From contig NZ_VRSV01000001.1 of assembly GCF_008017415.1 (NCBI RefSeq), positions 2,046,001-2,110,000 of the forward strand: a stretch of 64,000 nt of DNA, read 5' to 3'. This stretch comes from Microbacterium hatanonis (GTDB lineage: Bacteria; Actinomycetota; Actinomycetes; Actinomycetales; Microbacteriaceae). Made by a program: the position numbers and the translations under genes. Below the pieces are notes generated by a model, which was not told the origin of the DNA, made no database searches, and saw only the letters and a list, made by a program, of their open reading frames with translations. The first letter of the stretch is position 1. The number at the start of each line of letters is the position of its first letter. Shown piece after piece: positions 9,724-19,053 of this stretch.

Positions 9724-10749
9724 ATGGCCACCACCGCCGAGCTCGAGGCCATGCGGCACGCGCTGCGTCTCGCCCGGCGCGGTCCGCGCGGTGTGAACCC
9801 CCAGGTGGGATCCGTGATCCTCTCGCCCGCCGGCGACGTCCTCGCCGAGGGGTGGCACCGGGGCGCCGGCACCGCTCACGCCGAGGTCGACGCCCTGTCG
9901 AAGCTCGAACCGGGTGCCGCCCGCGGCGCGACCGCCGTGGTGACCCTCGAGCCCTGCAACCACACCGGGCGCACCGGACCCTGCGCCGTCGCTCTCATCG
10001 AGGCCGGCGTCGCACGGGTCGTCTACGCGATCGCCGACCCCAACGCGGCCGCCGCCGGCGGGGCGGAGCGCCTGCGTGCCGCCGGAGTCGAGGTCGAGGG
10101 CGCTGTTCTCGTCGACGACGCGATGGACCTCCTACGGGGCTGGATCGACGTGCAGCGCCTCCGCCGTCCCCGTGTCACCGTCAAGTGGGCGCAGAGCCTC
10201 GACGGCCGTGCGGCGGCCGCCGACGGCACGAGCCAGTGGATCACCGGGCCGGAGGCACGGGCCGACGTGCACCGACGCCGCGCCGAGGCCGACGCCATCG
10301 TCGTCGGCACCGGCACGCTCCTCGCCGACGACCCGGCGCTGACGGCGCGCAGATCCGACGGCTCGCTGTACGACACCCAGCCGCGACCCGTGGTCATCGG
10401 CTCGGCCGAGGTGCCGACGGATGCGGCGGTCCGCCGTCATCCGATCGATCCCCTGTTCTTCCCCACACGCGACCTCGACACCGTGCTCGCCGACCTGCGC
10501 GAGCGCGGAGTGCAGCGCGTCTTCGTCGAGGGCGGCCCGACTCTCGCCAGCGCGTTCGTCCGCGCCGGTCTCGCCGACGAGATGCTCGTGTACGTCGCCC
10601 CCGTCCTGCTCGGCGGCGACCGGCTCGCCCTGGGAGACATCGGCGTCTCCACGATCGCCGACGCGCACCGGCTGCGCGCGGCATCCGTCACCCCTCTCGG
10701 CGACGACCTCCTGGTCGTCGCGCACCCCGCCGTCGAAGGAGACCTCTGA
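9724..10749 (+). CDS. ribD: Bifunctional riboflavin deaminase/reductase RibD
   Basis: Catalyses the second and third steps of riboflavin synthesis: deamination of the pyrimidine and NADPH reduction of the ribosyl side chain. The 341 residues comprise an N-terminal cytidine-deaminase-like zinc domain (His52-Ala-Glu54 and Cys78...Cys87 in PCNHTGRTGPC) and a C-terminal reductase domain from about residue 150 (VTVKWAQSLDGRAA, VFVEGGPTLASAF). ATG 9724 is preferred because AGGACAGGA lies just upstream and homology starts there; the frame is open earlier but runs through the riboswitch. Its TGA overlaps the ribE ATG by one base. Confidence 0.95.
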   Translation: MATTAELEAMRHALRLARRGPRGVNPQVGSVILSPAGDVLAEGWHRGAGTAHAEVDALSKLEPGAARGATAVVTLEPCNHTGRTGPCAVALIEAGVARVVYAIADPNAAAAGGAERLRAAGVEVEGAVLVDDAMDLLRGWIDVQRLRRPRVTVKWAQSLDGRAAAADGTSQWITGPEARADVHRRRAEADAIVVGTGTLLADDPALTARRSDGSLYDTQPRPVVIGSAEVPTDAAVRRHPIDPLFFPTRDLDTVLADLRERGVQRVFVEGGPTLASAFVRAGLADEMLVYVAPVLLGGDRLALGDIGVSTIADAHRLRAASVTPLGDDLLVVAHPAVEGDL

Positions 10750-11432
10750 TGTTCACCGGAATCGTCGAAGAGATCGGCACGGTCACGGCCGTCGAACCCT
10801 CGGGCGACGGCGTGCGACTCACGGTGCAGGCTCCCGTGGCCGTCTCCGACGCCACCCACGGCGACTCGATCGCCGTGAGCGGGGTGTGCCTCACGGTCGT
10901 CGAGCAGGGGGCCGACTGGTTCACCGCCGACGTCATGAAGCAGACGCTCGACATGTCGACCCTCGCGGGCGTCTCCCCCGGTCGCCCCGTGAACCTCGAG
11001 CGCGCCACCGCCGCGCACGGCCGCCTCGGCGGCCACATCGTGCAGGGCCACATTGACGGCACCGGCGAGGTGCGCGAGGTGCGACCGGGCGAACAGTGGC
11101 GCGTGGTGCGCGTCGGCATCCCCGCCGCTCTGGCGCCTCTCGTCGTCGACAAGGGCTCGATCGCCATCGACGGCATCTCCCTGACGGTGAGCGCCGTCAG
11201 CGCCGCCGACGAATCCGCACCGTGGCTGGAGGTCTCCCTCATCCCCGAGACCCTCGAGGCCACCACGCTCGGGGCCGCGAAGGTCGGAGACCCCGTCAAC
11301 CTCGAGACCGACATCCTCGCGCGCCACGTGCAGCGGCTCTTCAGTTTCTCTTCCGGGGCGAGCGGGGCCGGTTCCTCGCCCGCGCCCGACGCGACACCTC
11401 CCGCATCCACGACCGAAGGAGGCTCACGATGA
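10749..11432 (+). CDS. ribE: Riboflavin synthase alpha chain
   Basis: Performs the dismutation of two lumazine molecules into riboflavin, the last step of the pathway. It has 227 residues with the typical duplicated beta-barrel: the start MFTGIVEEIGTV and the first-half motif SVAVSGVCLTV-like (IAVSGVCLTV) are repeated in the second half as IAIDGISLTV. GGHIVQGHIDG is the conserved substrate segment. After about residue 205 comes a low-complexity Ser/Gly/Ala/Pro tail not needed for the fold. It overlaps ribD (TGATG) and ribBA (ATGA), so translation is coupled. Confidence 0.95.
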   Translation: MFTGIVEEIGTVTAVEPSGDGVRLTVQAPVAVSDATHGDSIAVSGVCLTVVEQGADWFTADVMKQTLDMSTLAGVSPGRPVNLERATAAHGRLGGHIVQGHIDGTGEVREVRPGEQWRVVRVGIPAALAPLVVDKGSIAIDGISLTVSAVSAADESAPWLEVSLIPETLEATTLGAAKVGDPVNLETDILARHVQRLFSFSSGASGAGSSPAPDATPPASTTEGGSR

Positions 11433-12706
11433 GCCTTGCCACCATCCCCGAGGCACTCGACGCGCTCCGCGCCGGTCGCCCGATCATCGTCTCGGACGAC
11501 GAGAACCGAGAGAACGAGGGCGACGTCGTCCTCTCCGCCGAGCGGGCGACCGCCGAGTGGATCGCCTGGACCGTGCGGTGGTCGAGCGGCTTCATCTGCG
11601 CGCCGATGCCCGCCGAGTGGGCCGACCGCCTCGACCTCCCCCCGATGGTGGAGGTCAACCAGGACGCCCGGGGCACCGCGTACACCGTGAGCGTCGACGC
11701 CGCCACGAACGTGACGACAGGCATCAGCGCGGCCGACCGTGCCCGCACGCTCAACGTGCTGGCCGACCCCGAGTCCGTTCCGACGAGCGTGCACCGCCCG
11801 GGCCACATCCTCCCGCTCCGCGCGGTCGACGGCGGGGTTCGCGAGCGCAGCGGGCACACCGAGGCGGCCGTGGAGCTCATGCAGCTGGCCGGGCTCTCGC
11901 CCGTCGGCGCCATCGCCGAGATCGTCGCCGAGGACGGCAGCATGATGCGCCTGCCGGGCCTGCTCGAGCTCGGCGAGCGCGACGGCATCCCGGTCATCAC
12001 GATCGAGCAGCTCATCGCGCACCTCGACCAGATCGCGCCCGCTCCGGCGGCACCCGCCGACCGTCACAAGCGTCGGGTGAGCCTGCGCGCCGAGGCCCAG
12101 GTCCCCACTTCGCACGGGGAGTTCCGCTTCCTCGCGTACAAGGACCGCGTCACCGGCACCGACCACATCGCGGTCGTCTCCGGCGACCTGTCCAGCGAAG
12201 CGCCGCTCGTGCGCGTGCACTCGGAGTGCCTCACCGGTGAGGCCTTCGGCTCGCTCAAGTGCGAGTGCGGCCCGCAGCTCGACGCCGCGCTCGACGCCAT
12301 CGACAAGGAGGGCGGGGTCGTCGTCTACATGCGAGGGCACGAGGGCCGCGGGATCGGGCTCATCAACAAGCTCCGCGCGTACAGCCTGCAGGAGCGCGGA
12401 CTCGACACCGTCGACGCGAACCTGGCTCTCGGACTCCCCGCCGATGCGCGCGACTACGCCGCGGCGGCCGGGATCCTCGCCGACCTGGGCATCGAGCGCG
12501 TGCGCCTGCTGACCAACAACACCGACAAGGTCTCGCAGCTGCGCCACCTCGGGCTCGAGATCGTCGAGCAGGTGCCGCTCCTCGTGGGAGTCGGACCCAA
12601 CAACCACCAGTACCTGTCGACCAAGCGCGACCGGATGGGACACATCATCGCCGAGCAAGACCTCAGCGATGCCCTCGAGCAGATGAAGGAAGGGGCCGGT
12701 TCATGA
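11429..12706 (+). CDS. ribBA: DHBP synthase / GTP cyclohydrolase II fusion
   Basis: Makes both riboflavin precursors: 3,4-dihydroxy-2-butanone 4-phosphate from ribulose 5-phosphate (residues about 1-200; motif [10 protein letters not shown] and [12 protein letters not shown]) and the pyrimidine from GTP (about 205-425). The cyclohydrolase half has the zinc-binding [19 protein letters not shown] and the catalytic [11 protein letters not shown]. At 425 residues it is full length. A strong GAAGGAGG ribosome binding site precedes ATG 11429, which overlaps the ribE stop as ATGA. Confidence 0.96.
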   Translation: MSLATIPEALDALRAGRPIIVSDDENRENEGDVVLSAERATAEWIAWTVRWSSGFICAPMPAEWADRLDLPPMVEVNQDARGTAYTVSVDAATNVTTGISAADRARTLNVLADPESVPTSVHRPGHILPLRAVDGGVRERSGHTEAAVELMQLAGLSPVGAIAEIVAEDGSMMRLPGLLELGERDGIPVITIEQLIAHLDQIAPAPAAPADRHKRRVSLRAEAQVPTSHGEFRFLAYKDRVTGTDHIAVVSGDLSSEAPLVRVHSECLTGEAFGSLKCECGPQLDAALDAIDKEGGVVVYMRGHEGRGIGLINKLRAYSLQERGLDTVDANLALGLPADARDYAAAAGILADLGIERVRLLTNNTDKVSQLRHLGLEIVEQVPLLVGVGPNNHQYLSTKRDRMGHIIAEQDLSDALEQMKEGAGS

Positions 12707-13179
12707 GCGGCAAGGGAGCACCGATCACGGGAGACCTGCGTGGAGAGGGGCTGTCGATCGTCGTGATCGCCGGCACCTGGCACGACGCGATCACCGACGG
12801 ACTGATCGCGGGGGCCGAGCGCACGCTCGAGGCGGCGGGAGCAGACTGGCGCCTCGTGCGGGTCCCCGGCTCGTTCGAGCTTCCCGTCGCGGCGAAGGCG
12901 GCCTTCGAGGCCGGCGCCGACGCGGTCGTGGCCCTGGGCGTGATCATCCGCGGCGGCACCCCCCACTTCGAGTACGTGTCGTCGGCGGCGACCGACGGGC
13001 TCACCCGGGTCGCGATCGACGCGGGGCGCCCGGTCGGCTTCGGCGTGCTGACCCTCGACGACGAGCAGCAGGGCATCGATCGGGCAGGTCTCCCGGGCTC
13101 GAAAGAGGACAAGGGAGCGGAAGCGGCGGATGCTGCGGTGCGCACCGCGCTCGTACTGCGCGCGCTGCGCGCGGCCTGA
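12703..13179 (+). CDS. ribH: 6,7-dimethyl-8-ribityllumazine synthase
   Basis: Condenses the two precursors into lumazine; family members assemble as pentamers or 60-meric capsids. The 158 residues include [19 protein letters not shown] near the N-terminus, [12 protein letters not shown], and [17 protein letters not shown] with the catalytic His. Its ATG overlaps the ribBA stop (ATGA), completing a four-gene operon. A copy of the recurrent 9-mer (GGATGCTGC, 13128-13136) is read here as Asp-Ala-Ala. No clear terminator follows. Confidence 0.96.
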   Translation: MSGKGAPITGDLRGEGLSIVVIAGTWHDAITDGLIAGAERTLEAAGADWRLVRVPGSFELPVAAKAAFEAGADAVVALGVIIRGGTPHFEYVSSAATDGLTRVAIDAGRPVGFGVLTLDDEQQGIDRAGLPGSKEDKGAEAADAAVRTALVLRALRAA

Positions 13180-13205
13180 CGGCGCCACAGGGCCCGGGGG
13201 CGGCA

Positions 13206-13211
13206 TAGGAT
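13206..13211 (+). promoter_or_regulatory. Probable -10 box of the MHS transporter gene
   Basis: TAGGAT at 13206-13211 would start a transcript near 13218, leaving a leader of about 130 bases before the transporter start. Confidence 0.4.
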
Positions 13212-13350
13212 CGTTCACCGTGTGTCGGCGACCAGGCCGCCGCACTCGGTGACCCGGCGTCGAGCCCCGGCGCAGACCCCGCGCCCACGGCCGCCCACCG
13301 CGACGCATCGCAGAACGTGCGTCTCCCCGCGTTGATCGACAGGCCCTCTC

Positions 13351-14841
13351 TTGACCTCCCCCGCATCCTCCACTTCCCCCACCCGCGCGGCGTCCAAGCC
13401 CGCGAACCCCCGCTCGCGCGTCATCACCGCGAGCCTCGTCGGAACGACGATCGAGTTCTACGACTTCTACGTCTACGCGACGGCGGCCGTACTCGTCTTC
13501 CCGATCCTGTTCTTCCCCACCGGCAACGACACGACGGCGCTCCTGCTGTCGTTCAGCGTGTTCGGCGCCGCGATGATCGCGCGTCCGATCGGCGCCATCG
13601 TCTTCGGACACTTCGGCGATCGGTTCGGCCGCAAGGCGACCCTCGTCGCGTCGCTGCTGACGATGGGCGTCGCGACGTTCCTCATCGGGTGCCTCCCCAC
13701 GTTCAACGAGATCGGCGTGTGGGCGGCCGTGCTCCTGCTCGTCATGCGTCTCGCCCAGGGCTTCGCGCTCGGCGGCGAGTGGTCGGGCGCGGCACTGGTC
13801 GCCACCGAGAACGCCCCCAAGGGCAAGCGCGCCTGGTACGGCACGTTCCCCCAGCTCGGCGCGCCGATCGGCTTCATCATCGCCAACAGCGTGTTCCTGC
13901 TGATCAACTTCGCCCTCCCGCACCCGGGCGGCGCCGGCCAGCGTTCGGCCGACTTCCTCGCGTGGGGCTGGCGCGTGCCGTTCCTCTTCTCGGCCGTGAT
14001 GGTCATCATCGGTCTCTGGGTGCGCCTCAAGCTCGTCGAGTCGGAGTCGTTCACCAAGGCCGAGGCCAAGGGCACGATCCGCAAGTTCCCCCTCGCTGTC
14101 GTCGTGCGCCATCACTGGAAGGCGCTCATCCTCGGCACGTTCATCATGCTGGCGACCTACGTGCTCTTCTACCTGATGACCAACTTCACGCTGTCGTACG
14201 GCACGAAGGCGGCGAGCCTCGAGACCGCGGCCGCCGCCGCGCAGACCGCGGCCGCGAACGGGGGCGCGCCCTACGACGCAACGGCGTTCGCCGCGCAGTT
14301 CTACCCCGGACTGGGCTTCGGCTACACCGACTTCGTCATCATGCAGATCATCGGTGTGGTCTTCTTCGGGATCTTCACGCTGCTCTCCGGTCCGATCGCC
14401 GATTCCATCGGACGCCGACGGCTGCTGCTGTGGGTCACGGGTGCGATCATCGCCTTCGGCCTCACGTTCTCGATCTTCCTGCTGCCGCAGGCCGATCCGA
14501 AGTTCACCGGTGCGCTCACGCAGGCGTTCCTCGTTCTCGGGTTCATGCTCATGGGTGCGACCTTCGGTCCGATGGGCGCGCTCCTCCCCGAGCTCTTCCC
14601 GACCAACGTGCGGTACTCGGGATCGGCGATCTCGTACAACGTGTCGTCGATCCTCGGCGCCGCCCTCGCGCCGATCGTCGCGCTGTGGCTCTGGCAGCTG
14701 GGCGACGGCAACCCGTGGCTCGTCGGCATCTACCTCTCGGCGATGGGCGTGCTGACCTTCGTCGCACTGCTGCTGTCGAAGGAGACGAAAGACATCGACT
14801 ACGACGAGAACCTCGGACTCGGCGCCACCGGCTCCCTTTAG
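13351..14841 (+). CDS. MHS-family MFS symporter
   Basis: A 496-residue member of the metabolite:H+ symporter branch of the MFS (ProP, KgtP, ShiA relatives). Diagnostic segments are GTTIEFYDFYVYATAA in the first helix, FGHFGDRFGRKATLV (motif A) and MRLAQGFALGGEWSGAA in helices 4-5. The second half has SGPIADSIGRRRLL. A long periplasmic insertion of Ala/Gly-rich sequence lies near residues 290-315. The substrate, probably an organic acid or osmolyte, cannot be told. TTG 13351 is the first possible start after an in-frame stop at 13333. It is not part of the rib operon. Confidence 0.85.
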   Translation: MTSPASSTSPTRAASKPANPRSRVITASLVGTTIEFYDFYVYATAAVLVFPILFFPTGNDTTALLLSFSVFGAAMIARPIGAIVFGHFGDRFGRKATLVASLLTMGVATFLIGCLPTFNEIGVWAAVLLLVMRLAQGFALGGEWSGAALVATENAPKGKRAWYGTFPQLGAPIGFIIANSVFLLINFALPHPGGAGQRSADFLAWGWRVPFLFSAVMVIIGLWVRLKLVESESFTKAEAKGTIRKFPLAVVVRHHWKALILGTFIMLATYVLFYLMTNFTLSYGTKAASLETAAAAAQTAAANGGAPYDATAFAAQFYPGLGFGYTDFVIMQIIGVVFFGIFTLLSGPIADSIGRRRLLLWVTGAIIAFGLTFSIFLLPQADPKFTGALTQAFLVLGFMLMGATFGPMGALLPELFPTNVRYSGSAISYNVSSILGAALAPIVALWLWQLGDGNPWLVGIYLSAMGVLTFVALLLSKETKDIDYDENLGLGATGSL

Positions 14842-14850
14842 GAGCACCTC

Positions 14851-14896
14851 GGAAGCGGATGCTACGCGGGCGCCTCGCCCCGCAGCATCCGCCTTC
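14851..14896. terminator. Convergent terminator between the MHS gene and the ABC operon
   Basis: GGAAGCGGATGCT (14851-14863) and AGCATCCGCCTTC (14884-14896) are complementary with one bulge. The right arm is inside the last codons of the minus-strand ATPase gene. It is made from an inverted pair of the recurrent GGATGC motif. Confidence 0.6.
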
Positions 14897-15599
14897 TGCG
14901 TGCCTCGGCACGCGACGTCGGGGCGGGAGCCCCGAGTCGGCCGTCGTGGATCTCGATCACCCGATCGGCGATCGCCGCCAGCTCGGGATCGTGCGTGGTG
15001 ACGACGGCGGCCATGTCGTCACGGTGCACCCGGTCGGCGATCAGCTCCATCACGGTGCGCGCGCTGGCGCTGTCGAGCTGGGCGGTCGGCTCGTCGGCGA
15101 GCAGCACTCGCGGGCGGTGCACGAGGGCGCGCGCGATCGCCACCCGCTGCTGCTGTCCGCCCGAGAGCTGGTCGGGGCGCTGGCGGGCGTGCGGGGTCAG
15201 CCCCACGGCCTCGAGCGCTTCGGCCACCCGCGCCTCCCGCTCGGCGATGGGCGTGCGTGCGATCCGCAGCGGGAGCTCGACGTTCTCCGCCGCGGTCAGC
15301 ATCTCGACGAGCGCGAAGTCCTGGGCGATGACCCCCACGACCTCCGCGCGGAGGCGGGCGAGGTCTCCCTCGGAGGCCCGCGTGACCTCGACGTCGTCGA
15401 TCCACGCCGTGCCGGCACCGGGCGCATCGATGCCCGCGAGCAGGGACAGCAGCGTGGTCTTGCCCGATCCCGACGGGCCGCGCACCACGACGACCTCACC
15501 GGCGCGGACCTCGAGGTCGACCCCGTCCACCGCGACGGTGCGCAGCGCTCCGTCGCCGAACACCCGGACGAGCCCCTCGGCACGGACCACCGGACGCAT
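14862..15599 (-). CDS. ABC transporter ATP-binding protein (MacB/LolD type)
   Basis: A 245-residue cytoplasmic ATPase. Walker A is GPSGSGKTTLLSLLAG, the Q-loop lies near VVGVIAQDF, the signature is LSGGQQQRVAIARAL, Walker B is VLLADEPTAQLD and the switch is the His in VVTTHDP. This subtype normally pairs with FtsX-like permeases. It is the last gene of a four-gene minus-strand operon; its ATG overlaps the stop of the preceding ATPase (ATGA). The C-terminus is Arg/Ala-rich. The transported substrate is unknown. Confidence 0.9.
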   Translation of the reverse strand: MRPVVRAEGLVRVFGDGALRTVAVDGVDLEVRAGEVVVVRGPSGSGKTTLLSLLAGIDAPGAGTAWIDDVEVTRASEGDLARLRAEVVGVIAQDFALVEMLTAAENVELPLRIARTPIAEREARVAEALEAVGLTPHARQRPDQLSGGQQQRVAIARALVHRPRVLLADEPTAQLDSASARTVMELIADRVHRDDMAAVVTTHDPELAAIADRVIEIHDGRLGAPAPTSRAEARRRRMLRGEAPA

Positions 15600-16495
15600 C
15601 ACGGCGCATCTCCTTCCGGCCGGTCGCCGGCGTGGATCTCGATGTGCCGCTCGCGGAATCCCAGCCGCACCCGGTCGCGCATACCGAGACGCGTGAGCTG
15701 CTCCTGAGGCAGCTGCAGGCGACCCGCGCGGTCGAGGACGGCGAACTCCTCGGAGATCCCGCGCTCCACTCCCCCCTCGTCGATGCGCGTCGACCGCAGC
15801 ACCTCCGTGGACGTGCGTCCGTCGCGGATCTGCACGGTGCGGCGCACGTGATCGGCCACGTCGGGATCGTGGGTGACGATGAGCACCGTCACCCCGCTCT
15901 CGGCGTTCACCGAGCGCAGAGCCTCGAGCACCTGGGCCGAGCTGTGCTCGTCGAGCTCCCCGGTCGGCTCGTCGGCGAAGAGTACCTGGGGTGCGTTGAC
16001 GAGCCCCACCGCGATGGCCGCGCGCTGCCGCTCGCCTCCCGTGACCTGCGAGGGGGCGCGATCGGCGATCCCGGCGATGTCGAGCAGCTGCACCACGTCG
16101 CGCACCGCCTGGGCGCGACGTCGTCGGCCGCCGCCGGTGAGGGAGGCAGCCAGCTCGACGTTCTCGAGGATCGACAGGCCCTCGACGAAGTTGCGGGTGG
16201 TCTGCTGCCAGACGAAGCCCGCCGTCTCGCGTCGGTACCGCGCGCGCTCCGCCGCGTTCATCGACATCAGGTCGTGGTCGCCGACCCACACCCGCCCGGC
16301 GCTGGCGACGTCGAGCGCCGAGAGTATCCCGAGGAGCGTGGACTTGCCCGACCCCGACGCCCCAACGATGGCGGTGAGCTCGCCCCGTTCGACCCGCAGG
16401 TTCAGTCCCTGCAGCGCCTGCACCTCGACGCTCGCGCTGCGGTAGATCCGGACGACGTCGGCGCACTCGATGAGGGGTGGATGCTGCGTGTTCAT
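15599..16495 (-). CDS. ABC ATPase with C-terminal AbrB-like segment
   Basis: A 298-residue LolD/MacB-type ATPase: Walker A GASGSGKSTLLGIL, signature VTGGERQRAAIAVGL, Walker B VLFADEPTGELD, switch His in IVTHDP. Beyond the usual end (about residue 230) it adds about 65 residues. Within these, LDRAGRLQLPQEQLTRLGM followed by RDRVRL resembles the SpoVT/AbrB swapped-hairpin motif (D-x-x-G-R-x-x-hP ... LG). Such a tail may mediate dimerisation or regulation; this is inference from motif likeness. ATGA overlaps couple it to the genes on both sides. Confidence 0.85.
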   Translation of the reverse strand: MNTQHPPLIECADVVRIYRSASVEVQALQGLNLRVERGELTAIVGASGSGKSTLLGILSALDVASAGRVWVGDHDLMSMNAAERARYRRETAGFVWQQTTRNFVEGLSILENVELAASLTGGGRRRRAQAVRDVVQLLDIAGIADRAPSQVTGGERQRAAIAVGLVNAPQVLFADEPTGELDEHSSAQVLEALRSVNAESGVTVLIVTHDPDVADHVRRTVQIRDGRTSTEVLRSTRIDEGGVERGISEEFAVLDRAGRLQLPQEQLTRLGMRDRVRLGFRERHIEIHAGDRPEGDAP

Positions 16496-19053
16496 GCTGC
16501 TCCGTTTCGATCGGGGGCGCGACGAGCGCGCCGGAGTCCGGGGAGGGCGGCGAGCAGTCCCGCCGCGGTGAGGAAGACCGCGCCGCCGGCGGCCACGACG
16601 ACGATGGCGGCCACGGGGAAGGCCGAGCCGCGGGCGGTTCCGATGACACCGGCGATACCGGCCACGTCGGTCGCCGCCGCCACCAGCGACGCGACGGCGA
16701 TCCCGATCACCGCCCCCACGAACGATCCCGCCAGCACGACCGGCACGACCTGCCAGAGCACGGGGAGAGCCGCCCCCCGCGGTGGGAGTCCGAGGAGACG
16801 CAGCACCGCGCGCAGGCGCTCCCGCTCGGGTCGGACGGCGACCACCGCGACGACGAGGGCCAGCGCGGCGAGGACGAGTGGCAGCACCGCCCCCGCCCAG
16901 AGCACGCCCGCGAGCACGACGGCCGATGGCCGTGCGGCAGTATCCGCCCGCACCTCGTCGGCGACCGACACCGTGGCGCCCTCGCCGACGACCGCACGCA
17001 GGGCGGACGGCGTGTCCGCGGGGGCATCGGCGGTCCAGTCGCACAGGACCCAGACAGGACCCGAGAGCGCGACACCGGTGAGGGTCCGTTCGTCGACGAG
17101 CACCCAGCGACCCTCGGCGGGCACCGGGAGGTTCGCCGTCACGACGCGCGCGTCGACCGGGATGTCGCGGGCGATCTCGAGCGTTCCGCCGACTCCGACG
17201 GCGAGCTCTGCACCGACCGCGATCTCGCCCGGCTCCAGTACGGGGAGGTCGGGACGGATGGCGTGGAGCGCGGCGGTGTCGGTCACGAGCACGTCGGCGG
17301 ATCGAGACCGGCCGTCGTCGGTCAGTCCGATGCCCGTCGCGACCCTCACCTCGACGGCGGCAGCGACCCCGGGCACGGCCCGGATGCGCTCGATCGGGGG
17401 GAGGGCGCCGGAGGCCGAGACGACCCTCGCGTCGGCGCCCACCGCGTCGCCCGCGGCGGTCGTGAACGACTCGGACAGCGCCTGCCCCACGATCAGCGAG
17501 GAGACGCACGCCGACAGCGCGACGACGATCGCGACGAGCGGCGCCACCGCCGCAGGGCGCCGGGCGGCCCACGCCCGCGCGACACCCGCACCGGCCGACG
17601 CCCTGCTGCGACCCACGCGCTCGAGGGCCCGGAGACCGAACGGCAGCGCCCGTGCCGCGAGCACCCCCGCCGCGATCGCGGTCCAGGCGGGCGCGGATAC
17701 CAGGAAGGGGTCGGCGCCGGCGTCCGAGGGTGCGAAGCCGCGCACCGTGAGGAGGACGGCCGCGCCGACGCCCAGGCCGACGATGAGGAGGTCACCGCCG
17801 ATACGGACGGGTCGCCGCCACGCCGGGGGCGGCGGGGCGGCGAGAAGAGCGCCCCACGCGATGGTCGCGAGGGCCGCGACGGCGGCGATCCCGACGTCGC
17901 CGGCCGCGACCGGTCCGCGGAGGGCGACGATCGCGACACCCGCGCCGACGACCGCGCCCGGCACCGCGGCGAACGCCGTCTCGATCGCCGCGTCCCGGAC
18001 GGCTCGACCGCTCCCCGCACCACGGGCGGCCATCAGGGCTCGACCGACCGCTCGACGATCCGCGAAGCCCCGCAGGGCACCTCCGACCGCCACGACGATC
18101 GCGCCGAGCACACCGGCGGCCAGCAGCCATGCCAGCGCCGACGTGTTCGCCGACGTCGTGACGACACGGTCGAGGATCGGTGGCAGCCGCGAGTTCACGC
18201 TGAGCGGCTGTCCGCTGGGGAGGATGGCGCCGGTACTCATCGCCAGCCGGGTCGCCGAGGCGAGCTCGCCGATGTCCGACGCCTCGAGGCCGGAGGACGT
18301 CACCGGGTACCACGCCGTGAGCTGCGCACCGAAGACGAACCCGTCGAGCGCGTCGAGACTGGCGGGGTCGATCAGGGCACCGATGCCCAGCACGGCGGTG
18401 CCGCTCTGCAGGCGTTCCTCCGTGACGTCGTCGAAGACCTCGCGGTGCCGGAGCGCAACCGCATCACCGGGTGCCGGCTCCACGATCGCGGCCACGACCA
18501 TCTCGAGTCCTCCGGAACTCAGCCGGTCGCCCACGGTGACGCCCACGCGGGTCGCGGCCGAGTCCGCGATTGCGATCTGCAGCGGCCCGTCGCCCGTCCA
18601 CGTCGCCGGGGCGGCGCCCTCCAGCGGGCGGGCGTTCGACAGCGCGTCTGCGTCGACGCCGAGCCGCACCTGGACGGGATCGTCGCCGCCGGCCGCCCGC
18701 TGATCGAGCAGCACCTCCTTCAGCACGATGTTCGTCGACGCATCGCCCACCGCCCCGGCGAGCGGTTCTCGCAGGAGCGCGGGGAATTCCTGCGCGGCCT
18801 GCGCGAGAGATCCATCGAGCCGGGCGCCCCCGTCGGGCTCGGCCCACTCCCCGCTGAGCGTGATCTCCGACGCGGACGAACGGGCCGGGTCGAGGGCCGC
18901 GGCGAACTGATCGTCGAACGATGCCGTGAGTGCCCGCGGCAGGCCGACGGCCCCGGCGACCAGGGTGGCGATCAGCACAGCGATGAGGACGAGAGGTGCA
19001 GCGTGCGGTGCGATGCGCCGACGCAGAAGTCGCGCGGAGACGAACCGCGTCAT
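16492..19053 (-). CDS. FtsX-like ABC permease (large)
   Basis: An 853-residue membrane protein of the FtsX/MacB permease class. It has one N-terminal helix (about residues 20-40), a large extracytoplasmic domain, a cluster of helices mid-protein (around 300-400 and 430-470), a second extracytoplasmic domain, and three C-terminal helices (LVLAALALVVAVVAV and following). This duplicated architecture is typical of single-chain lipid or lipoprotein export permeases. It overlaps both neighbours by four bases and works with the two ATPases that follow and probably with the sister permease before it. Confidence 0.82.
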   Translation of the reverse strand: MTRFVSARLLRRRIAPHAAPLVLIAVLIATLVAGAVGLPRALTASFDDQFAAALDPARSSASEITLSGEWAEPDGGARLDGSLAQAAQEFPALLREPLAGAVGDASTNIVLKEVLLDQRAAGGDDPVQVRLGVDADALSNARPLEGAAPATWTGDGPLQIAIADSAATRVGVTVGDRLSSGGLEMVVAAIVEPAPGDAVALRHREVFDDVTEERLQSGTAVLGIGALIDPASLDALDGFVFGAQLTAWYPVTSSGLEASDIGELASATRLAMSTGAILPSGQPLSVNSRLPPILDRVVTTSANTSALAWLLAAGVLGAIVVAVGGALRGFADRRAVGRALMAARGAGSGRAVRDAAIETAFAAVPGAVVGAGVAIVALRGPVAAGDVGIAAVAALATIAWGALLAAPPPPAWRRPVRIGGDLLIVGLGVGAAVLLTVRGFAPSDAGADPFLVSAPAWTAIAAGVLAARALPFGLRALERVGRSRASAGAGVARAWAARRPAAVAPLVAIVVALSACVSSLIVGQALSESFTTAAGDAVGADARVVSASGALPPIERIRAVPGVAAAVEVRVATGIGLTDDGRSRSADVLVTDTAALHAIRPDLPVLEPGEIAVGAELAVGVGGTLEIARDIPVDARVVTANLPVPAEGRWVLVDERTLTGVALSGPVWVLCDWTADAPADTPSALRAVVGEGATVSVADEVRADTAARPSAVVLAGVLWAGAVLPLVLAALALVVAVVAVRPERERLRAVLRLLGLPPRGAALPVLWQVVPVVLAGSFVGAVIGIAVASLVAAATDVAGIAGVIGTARGSAFPVAAIVVVAAGGAVFLTAAGLLAALPGLRRARRAPDRNGAA

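Noticed and set aside
13220..13252. Possible short Arg-rich leader peptide (GTG, ten codons) before the MHS transporter
   Set aside because: The -10 box is eight rather than six bases upstream, there is no attenuator hairpin evident, and a ten-codon frame is likely by chance.
15632..18703. Very long open frames on the plus strand across the ABC operon (over 1000 codons), and another at 16477-20508
   Set aside because: They lie opposite genes with clear ABC and permease motifs, are Arg/Thr/Ala-rich without domains, and are the expected antisense artefact of high G+C codon bias.
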